A stretch of DNA of 13,280 bases from Flavobacteriaceae bacterium (GCA_947458575.1 CANHBE010000042.1:1-13280); one strand, 5' to 3'; positions 6,384-13,280 are shown, counted from the stretch's first letter. A program made the numbers and translations. Notes: a model not told the origin generated them from the sequence alone.

Positions 6384-6410
6384 CAACTAACAACTAACAA
6401 CTAACAACTA
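6384..6410 (-). repeat. 7-bp tandem repeat overlapping a stop codon
   Basis: CAACTAA occurs three times in exact tandem (6384-6390, 6391-6397, 6398-6404), followed by a partial copy CAACTA (6405-6410). On minus this reads TAG-TTGTTAG-TTGTTAG, and the first TAG is the stop codon of the ATPase gene. All units contain an in-frame-capable TAG/TTA, so length change would not extend the protein. Confidence 0.85.
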
Positions 6411-7928
6411 CTTCTTAAACATCTTACTCAAAATACTAAACGCCCCACGAATAAAGGTTGCACTGGTTACCACTTTCAGCACTGATTTTCCAACAACACT
6501 CGCTGTGCTGGGTTCCTTGCTTTTTGATTCTTCTGTTGCTTGTTCCTCTTCGACATGCGTGGCTTGTTGGTAGGCCGCTTCTATTTTTTTGGTGAGCATC
6601 TCGTAGGCACTTTCTCGATCGATGGTTTCGTTATATTTTCTGACGAGTTTTGATTTGGAGTTGATTTCTGCGATTTCGTTTTCCGTTAAAACATCCATTC
6701 TGCTTTTAGGTGCACGAAGCATAGTCGCAGCCAATGGTGTTGGGATACCTTTTTCATTTAAAGCAGTTACTAGTGCTTCACCAATTCCGAGCGAGGTGAT
6801 TAACTCATCTGTTTTGTAAAACTCAGAGGTAGGATAATTGTCGGCGGTCATCTTAATAGATTTCCGATCATTGGCCGTAAATGCCCGCAAGGCATGTTGA
6901 ATTTTTAATCCCAATTGGGCGAGAACGCCGCTTGGTACGTCCATCGGATTTTGGGTGATAAAGTAAACACCAATGCCTTTGGAACGAATGAGCTTTATCG
7001 TGGTTTCAATTTGGTCGAGCAAGGTCTTGCTGGCTTCATCAAAAATAAGGTGAGCTTCGTCAATAAATAAAACCAGTTCAGGTTGCTCTGCATCTCCTTT
7101 TTCCGGCATTTGCTGGTAGATTTCTGCCAACAAACTGAGCATAAAAGTGGAAAATAGCTTCGGTTTGTCTTGAATGTCGGTGAGTCTAATGATGTTGACG
7201 TATCCTTTTCCATTTTCATCAAATCGCATTAAATCATTAATGTCAAATGAGGTTTCGCCAAAAAACAAATCGGCATCCTGTTGTTCGAGTTCAATGATTT
7301 TTCGCAGGATAGTTCCTGTACTTGAGGGCGATATTTTTCCATAGGCTGACTCAATTTCTTCTTTACCTTCTTCCGTAATATAATTGATGATCTTCTTAAA
7401 ATCTTTCAAATCCAGTAAAGGCATTTTGTGATCATCACAGTATTTGAATATGACTGATACAACGCCTGCCTGGGTGTCGTTAAGATTGAGAATTCTTGAA
7501 AACAAAACCGGACCAAACTCAGAAACCGTTGCGCGAAGCCTTACACCATCTTGTTGCGACAGGGTTAGCAATTCAACGGGGAATGCAATAGGATTAAATG
7601 CTATGTTCAGTTTTGCATGACGTTCGGTAATGAAAGGTTTTTCTGCACCTTCTTTAGCAATGCCGCTGAAATCTCCTTTGATATCCATCATGAGAACAGG
7701 AATCCCAAACCCTGATAATTGCTCTGATAATACTTGTATAGTCTTGGTTTTTCCTGTACCTGTTGCTCCGGCAATGAGGCCATGACGATTTAATGTTTTA
7801 AGTGGGATTTTGACTTGAGCTTCGGGCACAACTTCGCCGCCAATCATGGCAGCACCAAGTAGTATGCTTTCGCCTTTTGTGCTGTAACCGTTGTTGATTG
7901 AAGCGATAAAATCTGAGTTCTTAGACAT
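6408..7928 (-). CDS. HerA-like P-loop ATPase, DUF853 family
   Basis: This is a 506-residue member of the HerA/FtsK-related DUF853 (YjgR-type, COG0433) ATPases, of uncertain physiological role; relatives are annotated as helicase HerA-like. Walker A GATGTGKT (54-61), a DIKGDFSG segment (82-89), Walker B LVLFIDEAH (285-293) and a sensor-like ITQNPMDVP (324-332) are visible, then HALRAFTANDRK (345-356) typical of the family. The C-terminal 60 residues are charged and low in complexity, ending in an amphipathic VGKSVLKVV...SKMFKK segment that may contact membrane or partner. The frame extends to ATG 7970, but MSKNSDFI at 7928 begins the family-like sequence. The predicted transcript start (about 7985) would permit either. 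The gene is divergent from the exbB operon and its stop lies in a tandem repeat. No partner nuclease is adjacent, so a HerA-NurA repair pair is not supported. Confidence 0.9.
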   Translation of the reverse strand: MSKNSDFIASINNGYSTKGESILLGAAMIGGEVVPEAQVKIPLKTLNRHGLIAGATGTGKTKTIQVLSEQLSGFGIPVLMMDIKGDFSGIAKEGAEKPFITERHAKLNIAFNPIAFPVELLTLSQQDGVRLRATVSEFGPVLFSRILNLNDTQAGVVSVIFKYCDDHKMPLLDLKDFKKIINYITEEGKEEIESAYGKISPSSTGTILRKIIELEQQDADLFFGETSFDINDLMRFDENGKGYVNIIRLTDIQDKPKLFSTFMLSLLAEIYQQMPEKGDAEQPELVLFIDEAHLIFDEASKTLLDQIETTIKLIRSKGIGVYFITQNPMDVPSGVLAQLGLKIQHALRAFTANDRKSIKMTADNYPTSEFYKTDELITSLGIGEALVTALNEKGIPTPLAATMLRAPKSRMDVLTENEIAEINSKSKLVRKYNETIDRESAYEMLTKKIEAAYQQATHVEEEQATEESKSKEPSTASVVGKSVLKVVTSATFIRGAFSILSKMFKK

Positions 7929-7991
7929 ATTAAATTCTATTTTAAGGTAGTGCAAGATAAATTTTTGCATTTACTTTTACGCAAGAAACAG

Positions 7992-8021
7992 CAAAGATAT
8001 TTTGAATAAAATGATTCTCAA
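7992..8021 (-). promoter_or_regulatory. Promoter of the HerA-like ATPase gene
   Basis: On the minus strand, TTG (plus 8021-8019), a 19-bp spacer and TATCTTTG (plus 7999-7992) match both halves of the Bacteroidota housekeeping promoter (TTG ~19-21 bp TAnnTTTG). It is the best promoter match in the window. The predicted start near 7985 leaves a leader of about 57 nt to ATG 7928. Confidence 0.6.
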
Positions 8022-8210
8022 CTGTACAATAATATTGTGCTTTATATTACAATAATACTTGTTTTCTGCGTTTCCAATTAGTTAGTCACTCATTTGTGTC
8101 CATTTATTTGGTTTTACAGGTTGTTTCTGTGAGTGTAGAGCCTTTACAGGGCTGTTTTTGGAGCGAAATCAATTAAACTAAAAAAAGTTTTTTTATTTCA
8201 ACTAAAAAAT

Positions 8211-8218
8211 TAAATTTG
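8211..8218 (+). promoter_or_regulatory. Probable -7 promoter element of the exbB-tonB operon
   Basis: TAAATTTG matches TAnnTTTG exactly and lies 64 bp before the exbB ATG. The region 19-23 bp upstream is a T-run (GTTTTTTT) rather than a clear TTG. The leader before exbB is A-rich with no Shine-Dalgarno sequence, as usual in this phylum. Confidence 0.5.
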
Positions 8219-8282
8219 CTGCTATTCAAGTTCACTAACAACTAAAACGAATAAATTATTAAAACTTTTAAAAATTAAAAAA

Positions 8283-9101
8283 ATGGCAAACGTTAAAAAA
8301 GAAAGTGGTTCTAAAGGCGGAGATATGTTCTCAGGAATTGTAATCGTCGCATGTATTTTCGTGGGATGGATTATTTGGAATTTCATCATGGGAGATGGTT
8401 CTAACTTTGAAGGTGGAGTTAACACAGGGCATCCGCTACCTGGGAATTATTTGGCAATGGTATATAAAGGAGGACCAATTGTACCGGTTTTGATGGGATT
8501 GTTGTTGATGGTAATCGTTTTTTCTTTCGAACGTTACATGGTGATTACTAAGGCTGCTGGAAAAGGTAGTTTGGATAAATATATGAAAGGAATCTCTGCT
8601 GATATTACAAAAGGAGATATTGACGGCGCTTTAGCAGCATGCGACAAACAGCAAGGTTCGGTTGCAAATGCTATCAGATCAGCGTTGGTGAAGTATCAAG
8701 AAGTTAAAAAAGAAGGAATGGATAGTGAAACAGCGTCTGAAACAATCCACAAAGAAATCGAAGAAGCGACTGCTTTAGAAATGCCAATGTTGGAGAAACA
8801 TATGACAATACTTTCTACTTTGGTCTCTTTGGGAACGTTAGCGGGTCTTTTGGGTACGGTAACAGGTATGATCAAGGCATTCGGTGCTTTGGCATCTGCA
8901 GGAACTCCAGATCAAGCGATGCTTGCAAATGGTATCTCTGAAGCATTGATCAATACTGCAACAGGAATTTCTACTTCCGCTTTAGCAATTATTGCTTATA
9001 ATTTCTTTACATCGAAAATCGATACTTTGACTTATTCGATTGATGAAGCAGGGGCTACAATTGTGAATACATACAGACATTTTAGAGGTCAGAAAAACTA
9101 A
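8283..9101 (+). CDS. exbB: ExbB/TolQ/MotA-type proton channel protein
   Basis: This 272-residue inner-membrane subunit forms the proton channel that, with ExbD, energises TonB. Hydrophobic segments lie at about 17-37, 64-84, 176-200 and 222-244, with a large cytoplasmic region (about 90-170) between the second and third. The MotA/ExbB family core is clear: LGTLAGLLGTVTGMIKAF (183-200), then GISEALINTATGIS (217-230). The extra N-terminal helix compared with E. coli ExbB is common in Bacteroidota versions. It is the first gene of a tightly packed operon, with 63 bp to the first exbD. The start at 8283 follows an A-rich leader; a downstream Met at residue 15 would remove only the charged N-terminus. 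Proximity to two exbD genes and tonB argues for ExbB rather than TolQ or MotA. Confidence 0.94.
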   Translation: MANVKKESGSKGGDMFSGIVIVACIFVGWIIWNFIMGDGSNFEGGVNTGHPLPGNYLAMVYKGGPIVPVLMGLLLMVIVFSFERYMVITKAAGKGSLDKYMKGISADITKGDIDGALAACDKQQGSVANAIRSALVKYQEVKKEGMDSETASETIHKEIEEATALEMPMLEKHMTILSTLVSLGTLAGLLGTVTGMIKAFGALASAGTPDQAMLANGISEALINTATGISTSALAIIAYNFFTSKIDTLTYSIDEAGATIVNTYRHFRGQKN

Positions 9102-9164
9102 GAAATCTATTTGTCAAAACCGGCTATTTGGTCGATTCTTGACTTCTAGTTAAAAATATTATAT

Positions 9165-9779
9165 ATGGGTAAAGTAAAAATGGGCAAAAAAGCAGCGTCT
9201 ATTGACATGACTGCAATGTGCGATGTAGCTTTCTTATTGCTTACGTTTTTCATTTTGACAGCGACCGCAAAACAGCCTGAGCCTATGTCGGTAGACACAC
9301 CAGCATCTACAGTTCAGACCAAATTACCGGAGACCGACCTAGCAACACTGACCGTGGGAAAAGGGAAAGTATACTTTGATTTGAAAGGGCGTGAGGTTCG
9401 AAAGAGAACTTTAGAATTGATGGGTCAAAAATACGGTGTTACTTTTTCAGATGAGGAAATTGAGAAGTTTGCAATCATGGAAGGATTCGGTGTTCCAATT
9501 CAAAATTTGAAAACGATAATTGCAATGACAAGCGCGGATCGAAATAAATCCGATTTGCAACCCGGTATTCCAAAAGATTCATTAGACAATCAACTTGCTG
9601 AGTGGATTCAAAACGCGCGAATCGCTAATATTGAGGAAAACGACAAAGAATTGCAGATCGCTATCAAAGGAGATGCAAAGGAAGAGTATCCTGAAATCAA
9701 GAAAATCATGGATATCTTACAAGACCAGAAAATTAACAGTTTTAATTTGGTGACTGGTTTACGAGGAAAAGATTTTTAA
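9165..9779 (+). CDS. exbD: ExbD-family biopolymer transport protein, first copy
   Basis: This 204-residue ExbD/TolR-family protein has a short basic cytoplasmic N-terminus (GKVKMGKKA), one membrane helix (about 18-35) and a periplasmic domain. The helix contains the proton-carrying aspartate D20 in TAMCDVAFLLLTFF, equivalent to D25 of E. coli ExbD. It is about 60 residues longer than E. coli ExbD. The extra sequence lies around 75-150, between the first strands and the final segment that resembles the ExbD C-terminal domain (KGDAKEEYPEIKKIMDILQD). It acts with ExbB as the stator that transmits proton-motive force to TonB. It is followed after 18 bp by a second exbD, and the two share only the membrane motif and general layout. 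The start at 9165 is favoured by the basic N-terminus; Met6 is an alternative. Confidence 0.93.
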   Translation: MGKVKMGKKAASIDMTAMCDVAFLLLTFFILTATAKQPEPMSVDTPASTVQTKLPETDLATLTVGKGKVYFDLKGREVRKRTLELMGQKYGVTFSDEEIEKFAIMEGFGVPIQNLKTIIAMTSADRNKSDLQPGIPKDSLDNQLAEWIQNARIANIEENDKELQIAIKGDAKEEYPEIKKIMDILQDQKINSFNLVTGLRGKDF

Positions 9780-9797
9780 TGTATTAAAAAATAGAAA

Positions 9798-10391
9798 ATG
9801 GCTGAATTAAATACGGGCGATAGCGGTGGTGGTAAGAAAGGCAGTAAGAAGGTAAGAAGTAAAAAGCAGAATTCAAAAGTTGACTTGACTGCGATGGTTG
9901 ACTTGGCTTTTCTTCTGATTACGTTCTTTATGTTGACAACCTCACTATCCAAGCCACAGTCGATGGATCTCGGTTTGCCCGATCCAAATGAAAAGGGTGA
10001 CGACACGAAAGTGGACGAGAATCGTACCATGACTATCTTAATGGGAGACAATAATAAGCTTGTACGATACGTTGGGCTTTTGTCAGCGCCAGTTAAAGGA
10101 GGAGCTCCAAAAGATTTTGCCTATGGAAAGGATGGAATTCGTAAAGAATTGTTGGCAAGAAAAGAGCTGGTCTTGGAGTATACAGGAAAAAAAGACAAAG
10201 GGATGATTGTGATCATCAAACCAAGTAAGAAGTCGAATTACAGAAATTTGGTTGATATTTTAGATGAAATGGCTATCGTTGATGTTCCAACGTACGCTAT
10301 TGTAAATGATTACAGCCCGGAAGAGAAAAAATTAATTGGAGAAGGTCCAGGTGCAGCGTCAAGTCCTGCTGCCGAAACGGCGAATCCATAA
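9798..10391 (+). CDS. exbD: ExbD-family biopolymer transport protein, second copy
   Basis: This 197-residue ExbD/TolR-family subunit has a longer, Gly/Lys-rich cytoplasmic N-terminus (1-28) than the first copy. One helix (about 33-50) carries the conserved aspartate D35 in TAMVDLAFLLITFFML. The periplasmic domain follows, with IVIIKPSKKSNYRNLVDILDEM (about 148-169) as the family's usual second half. The C-terminus ends in an Ala/Pro/Ser-rich tail (SSPAAETANP). The two ExbD copies are clearly paralogues but differ in insert and termini, so they may form a mixed ExbD dimer in the ExbB pore. It lies 18 bp after the first exbD and 31 bp before tonB, in one operon. Confidence 0.93.
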   Translation: MAELNTGDSGGGKKGSKKVRSKKQNSKVDLTAMVDLAFLLITFFMLTTSLSKPQSMDLGLPDPNEKGDDTKVDENRTMTILMGDNNKLVRYVGLLSAPVKGGAPKDFAYGKDGIRKELLARKELVLEYTGKKDKGMIVIIKPSKKSNYRNLVDILDEMAIVDVPTYAIVNDYSPEEKKLIGEGPGAASSPAAETANP

Positions 10392-10422
10392 TTTATAATC
10401 TAATTAAAAAAAAATAGTAAAA

Positions 10423-11214
10423 ATGAAATTAGATTTATTAAATAGTCAATGGCTTGAAATCGTTTTTGAAGGACGAAATAAAAGCTATGGTGCATACGAA
10501 TTGCGAAAGTCAAATTCTAAAACTTCAACTAAAGCATTTGTTTTTGGAGCTGTAGTTTTTGCTTTTTTGGTTAGTATTCCAATGTTAGCAAGACTTATAC
10601 CGGATTCTTCGGGTGAAGATGATACTTTGGACAAGAAAATTGTAACGGTGAAACTTCCACCGAAAGAAAAGCCAAAAGAAAATTTACCTCCACCTCCACC
10701 TCCACCACCAAAAGTGGATCAAGTGAAATTCGTTAAACCTGTCGTTGCTAAAGCAGAAGAAGTGACGGAGGAACCACCTAAAATCACTGAGATTAAGGAC
10801 AAAAAATTGGGAGCTGAAACAATCAAAGGAGATCCCGATGCTGAGCTTACTGTTGAGCCTGTTGGAAATGGTCCTAAGGACGTGGTTGAAGAAGATAACA
10901 GTATCTACAACACTGCCGGTATCGAGGTGAAGCCTGATTTTCCTGGTGGAATAGAAAAGTTTTACAAGTATGTAAGTAAAAACTACAATGTTCCTGAAGA
11001 GGAGGGACTGAAAGGAAAAGTTTTCGTTTCTTTCGTAGTGGAAAAAGACGGGTCTTTGACAGATATTAAAGTTCTTCGAGATATAGGTTATGGAACTGGT
11101 AAAGAAGCTATTCGAGTTTTGAAAACCTGTCCAAAATGGAATCCCGGCGAACAAAATGGTAAGAAAGTACGTGTGCTTTATTCTTTACCTATTAGCATTC
11201 AATCAGCCGAATAA
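10423..11214 (+). CDS. tonB: Energy transducer TonB
   Basis: This 263-residue TonB spans the periplasm and delivers energy from ExbB/ExbD to outer-membrane TonB-dependent transporters. The N-terminal cytoplasmic part carries the Bacteroidota-type motif RNKSYGAYELRKS (18-30), and a single helix spans about 38-58. A Pro/Lys/Glu-rich periplasmic linker (72-135) follows, including eight consecutive prolines (89-96). The C-terminal TonB domain runs from about 168 (KPDFPGGIEKFYKYVS) to the end, with GKVFVSFVVEKDGSLTDIKV and CPKWNPGEQNGKKVRV typical of PF03544. The stop codon overlaps the next start in TAATG, implying coupled translation. The polyproline run is expected to need EF-P for translation. 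No TonB-dependent receptor gene is in view, so this may be a general-purpose system. Confidence 0.95.
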   Translation: MKLDLLNSQWLEIVFEGRNKSYGAYELRKSNSKTSTKAFVFGAVVFAFLVSIPMLARLIPDSSGEDDTLDKKIVTVKLPPKEKPKENLPPPPPPPPKVDQVKFVKPVVAKAEEVTEEPPKITEIKDKKLGAETIKGDPDAELTVEPVGNGPKDVVEEDNSIYNTAGIEVKPDFPGGIEKFYKYVSKNYNVPEEEGLKGKVFVSFVVEKDGSLTDIKVLRDIGYGTGKEAIRVLKTCPKWNPGEQNGKKVRVLYSLPISIQSAE

Positions 11215-11450
11215 TGCTTCAAAAAATACTTATTCATTTCAAGAAGAAATCGCTTAAAGAGCGGTTTCTTCTCGTTATAGGAATGTTGTTTTTTTTACTT
11301 TATCTTATTTTAGGTTTGATATTGATTTTTTGGAAGTCAATACCAATTACGATGGAACCGAAGTACAGAATTGCTTTCGGACTATTACTAATTGTCTATG
11401 CTTACATTAGGTTTACCAGATTTTTTGCAAATCAAAATAAAGAGATATGA
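11214..11450 (+). CDS. Small membrane protein, two predicted helices
   Basis: This 78-residue protein of unknown function has a basic N-terminus (HFKKKSLKER, 8-17), a long hydrophobic segment (about 18-40) and a second one (about 52-66), then a short charged tail (FANQNKEI). The topology is probably both ends in the cytoplasm. I recognise no family. The start overlaps the tonB stop by one base (TAATG), and the end overlaps the next start by four bases (ATGA). It is therefore a genuine, translationally coupled operon member rather than a chance frame. Its position suggests an accessory to the TonB/ExbBD complex or to the following binding protein; that is inference only. Confidence 0.8.
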   Translation: MLQKILIHFKKKSLKERFLLVIGMLFFLLYLILGLILIFWKSIPITMEPKYRIAFGLLLIVYAYIRFTRFFANQNKEI

Positions 11451-12364
11451 AGAAGATTTTTTTTAGTGTATGTCTTGTTTCCCTATTACTGTTAATGGTA
11501 ACCTGCAAACAAAGTGAAGCCACATCTGAAAACGAAACCATTTTAAAAGGCGAAGCAACTGTTTTTGTTGATGAATCACTTACGCCCGTTGTGGAAGGTT
11601 TGGTACAGATTTTCGAGAGCAAATACCCTGCAAAAATTAATATCGTTTCAAAATCTGAGGCCGAAGTAATTCAAGCTTTGGCAGCGGACAGCTCCAGAAT
11701 TGCAATCTTAGCGAGACAATTGAATCAAGATGAACTGACTTACTTCAAGTCAAAAAAAATCTTTCCTAAAACTACGCCATTTGCCAAAGATGCTATTGCG
11801 TTCTTAACCAATAAAAGCAATAAGGATACTTTAATCGCGTTGAATGATGTAATCGATTTTATGAAGGGTGGAAAGTCAACAAAGATTAACGGATTAGTAT
11901 TCGACAACCTAAATTCAAGTACCGTAAGATACATCTGTGAATTAGCTGGAGTAGAAAAAGTCCGTGAAGACAACGTGTATTCTTTCAAGACCAATAATGA
12001 AGTTATAAATTATGTCGCACAAAATAGCGGAATGATTGGAGTTGTGGGAATAAATTATATCTTTGAGCCCTCCGCAGAAATTCGGGGAAGCATTGAGAAA
12101 ATCAACGTTTTAAGCGTTCTTAATTCCACTGATAATCAGTATTATAGTCCAAGTCAAAATAATATGGCGGAAGGCACTTACCCTTTGGCACGCGAATTGT
12201 TTATCGTCAACGCCCAAGGATTCGATGGACTAGGAATGGGGTTTTCCTCATTTATTGCCGGGGAAATTGGACAACGAATTATTCTCAAATCAGGCCTATT
12301 GCCAAACAAAATGCCATCGAGAAAAATTCGAATCAGGAATACAATAAATAATGATAAGAAGTAA
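11447..12364 (+). CDS. PstS-like periplasmic substrate-binding protein
   Basis: This 305-residue exported protein has the phosphate-binding-protein (PstS/PBP-like type 2) fold. The N-terminal signal sequence ends LLLLMVTCKQ; Cys20 could be lipidated, but Thr before Cys is a weak lipobox. Fold landmarks follow PstS order. The early strand is GEATVFVDESLTPVVEGLVQ (about 35-54). RIAILARQLNQDE (84-96) replaces the usual DIGxxSRxL. Next come FAKDAIAFLTNKSN, then NLNSSTVRYICELAG where PstS has RxxSGT, and finally YPLARELFIV. The phosphate-contacting Ser after strand 4 is Ala in this copy, so phosphate may not be the ligand. No pstCAB genes are nearby. It overlaps the preceding gene by ATGA and is 16 bp from the TPR gene. 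The C-terminus is strongly basic (SRKIRIRNTINNDKK). Confidence 0.82.
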   Translation: MKKIFFSVCLVSLLLLMVTCKQSEATSENETILKGEATVFVDESLTPVVEGLVQIFESKYPAKINIVSKSEAEVIQALAADSSRIAILARQLNQDELTYFKSKKIFPKTTPFAKDAIAFLTNKSNKDTLIALNDVIDFMKGGKSTKINGLVFDNLNSSTVRYICELAGVEKVREDNVYSFKTNNEVINYVAQNSGMIGVVGINYIFEPSAEIRGSIEKINVLSVLNSTDNQYYSPSQNNMAEGTYPLARELFIVNAQGFDGLGMGFSSFIAGEIGQRIILKSGLLPNKMPSRKIRIRNTINNDKK

Positions 12365-12380
12365 TTACAATTTGAAAATC

Positions 12381-13280
12381 ATGAAAAGTAAAAAAGTTTT
12401 TGGTCTGCTGTTTTTCCTTATTGCTCTTGCAGTAAACGCTCAGGATATTGAGCAGGCTAAGAAAGCAATTGACGCAGAACAATTTGAAAAAGCCAAGTCA
12501 ATTTTGAAAGCAGTATTACAATCTAAGCCAGGCAACGGAAAGGCAACTTTTTTTCTTGGCAATGTTTACCTCAAGCAAAGCATTGAAGATTCTGCCAAGT
12601 TTTACTTTCAAAAAGGATTAGCGGCGTCAGATAATGCCAAATGGAATTACATTGGTTTGGGACAAATTGACCTGAATAATTCAAATACAGCCGCGGCTCA
12701 AGCTAATTTTGATCTTGTTGTCAAAGATTTGAAGAAGAAAGATACTGAAGAATACATCTACATTGCAAAAGCATACATGAATGCAGATAAGCCAGATTAT
12801 AAGACTGCCTTGACTTTCTTAAATAAAGCAAAAGCAATCAATCCAACGGATGCCAACATCCAAATGGCTTTAGGCGATGCATTCTATGGAGATAAGAATC
12901 AGAACGATTCATATACCTCATATCGAAACGCATTCCAAACAGATCCAACCTTAATTCGCGCAAAGATGCAATTGGGTGTTTTGCTAAAAGGGGCGAAGTC
13001 CTACACTGAAGCTGTAAAAGCATATGACAATGTAATCGCTATTGATCCGAACTACGGACCGGTATACAGAGAATTAGCGGAAACCTATTATTACTGGGGA
13101 AATAACGAGCCTAAAAAATATAACGAATACATTCAGAAAGCGCTTAGCTATTACGAAAAGTATATGTCGCTGACAGATTATTCGTTAAACTCAAGAATGC
13201 GTCGCGCAGATTTCCTCATTCTTGCTCGTGATTACAAAGCACTTGAAATTGAAGCCAACAAAATGAAAGAACTCGACAAG
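12381..13280 (+). CDS. Exported TPR-repeat protein, 3' end missing
   Basis: The frame is open from ATG 12381 to the window end (300 residues seen, no stop). A signal peptide is evident (MKSKKVFGLLFFLIALAVNA before QDIEQ), with cleavage after VNA. The rest is a chain of tetratricopeptide-like helix pairs. Clear units include AIDAEQFEKAKSILKAVL (28-45), a unit around ALTFLNKAKAINPTDANIQM (137-156), and the best one, SYTEAVKAYDNVIAIDPNYG (208-227). TPR arrays act as protein-protein scaffolds, so here probably as a periplasmic partner of the TonB or PstS-like protein. The 16-bp gap to the upstream gene places it in the same operon. Its total length and any C-terminal domain cannot be told. Confidence 0.88.
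   Translation, partial: MKSKKVFGLLFFLIALAVNAQDIEQAKKAIDAEQFEKAKSILKAVLQSKPGNGKATFFLGNVYLKQSIEDSAKFYFQKGLAASDNAKWNYIGLGQIDLNNSNTAAAQANFDLVVKDLKKKDTEEYIYIAKAYMNADKPDYKTALTFLNKAKAINPTDANIQMALGDAFYGDKNQNDSYTSYRNAFQTDPTLIRAKMQLGVLLKGAKSYTEAVKAYDNVIAIDPNYGPVYRELAETYYYWGNNEPKKYNEYIQKALSYYEKYMSLTDYSLNSRMRRADFLILARDYKALEIEANKMKELDK

Larger units (their letters stand above)
6053..6407. other. Intergenic region with gene debris and repeats
   Basis: This region lies between the cupin and ATPase genes, both on minus. It holds a perfect 14-bp palindrome CGGATGCGCATCCG (6181-6194), a short minus-strand frame at 6134-6202 that looks like a gene fragment, hairpin element copy B (6221-6327), and a 7-bp tandem repeat adjoining the ATPase stop (6384-6410). 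No complete gene is supported. Confidence 0.6.
7929..8282. other. Divergent promoter region of ATPase gene and exbB operon
   Basis: This 354-bp spacer is AT-rich with a promoter match for each side. ACAATAATA occurs as a direct repeat at 8026-8034 and 8049-8057 (23 bp apart). Each copy sits in a small palindrome: ACAATA-A-TATTGT at 8026-8038 and TATTA-CAA-TAATA at 8045-8057. These lie just upstream of the ATPase promoter and could be operator sites. No gene is supported. Confidence 0.55.

Noticed and set aside
6408..7928. HerA-NurA DNA-repair or defence pair
   Set aside because: The ATPase is of the DUF853 type and no nuclease or other defence gene is adjacent; the neighbours are a cupin and a TonB operon.
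9113..9143. Hairpin GTCAA...TTGAC between exbB and the first exbD as an attenuator
   Set aside because: The arms are only 5 bp plus 3 bp with a large loop and no T-run; this is within chance for a 63-bp spacer.
10684..11154. 156-residue minus-strand frame opposite tonB
   Set aside because: It is antisense to a clear tonB gene; its WWWRWRWR-like end simply mirrors the proline codons.

Overview
The window looks like chromosome of a member of the Bacteroidota (Flavobacteriia or Sphingobacteriia level; I cannot name a genus). The evidence is moderate-to-low GC, start codons preceded by A-rich stretches rather than Shine-Dalgarno sequences, several matches to the Bacteroidota -7 promoter element TAnnTTTG, a TonB of the type with a cytoplasmic RNxxYGAYxLR-like motif, and gene-end repeats of the kind scattered through these genomes. 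There are no tRNA, rRNA, CRISPR, IS or phage genes.

Left part (1-5340, all on +): the 3' three quarters of a kynureninase gene (kynU), a ureohydrolase (agmatinase/arginase family) ending in a clear intrinsic terminator, an ammonium channel (amt), and kynurenine 3-monooxygenase (kmo). KMO and kynureninase are consecutive steps of the kynurenine pathway from tryptophan towards 3-hydroxyanthranilate and NAD. The two genes between them handle nitrogen, but terminator and promoter signals suggest separate transcription units.

Middle part (5341-8282): a convergent junction full of repeats, then two minus-strand genes. One encodes a small cupin and the other a HerA-like/DUF853 P-loop ATPase. Intergenic DNA here is dense in structure: two inverted copies of a GCGCAA-rich sequence abutting two stop codons, a perfect 33-bp palindrome, a hairpin element also present in a diverged copy between amt and kmo, and a 7-bp tandem repeat that runs into the ATPase stop codon.

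Right part (8283-end, all on +): a compact operon, exbB - exbD - exbD - tonB - small two-helix membrane protein - PstS-like solute-binding protein - TPR protein (cut by the window end). The first four genes form a complete TonB energy-transducing system: proton channel, two ExbD subunits and the TonB periplasmic arm. The next two are translationally coupled through TAATG and ATGA overlaps, so their products are probably made with the TonB complex. The ATPase gene is divergent from this operon and shares its upstream region.

Nothing here is clearly a new defence or mobile system. The best leads are the gene-end repeat elements and the PstS-like/membrane/TPR genes attached to the TonB operon.
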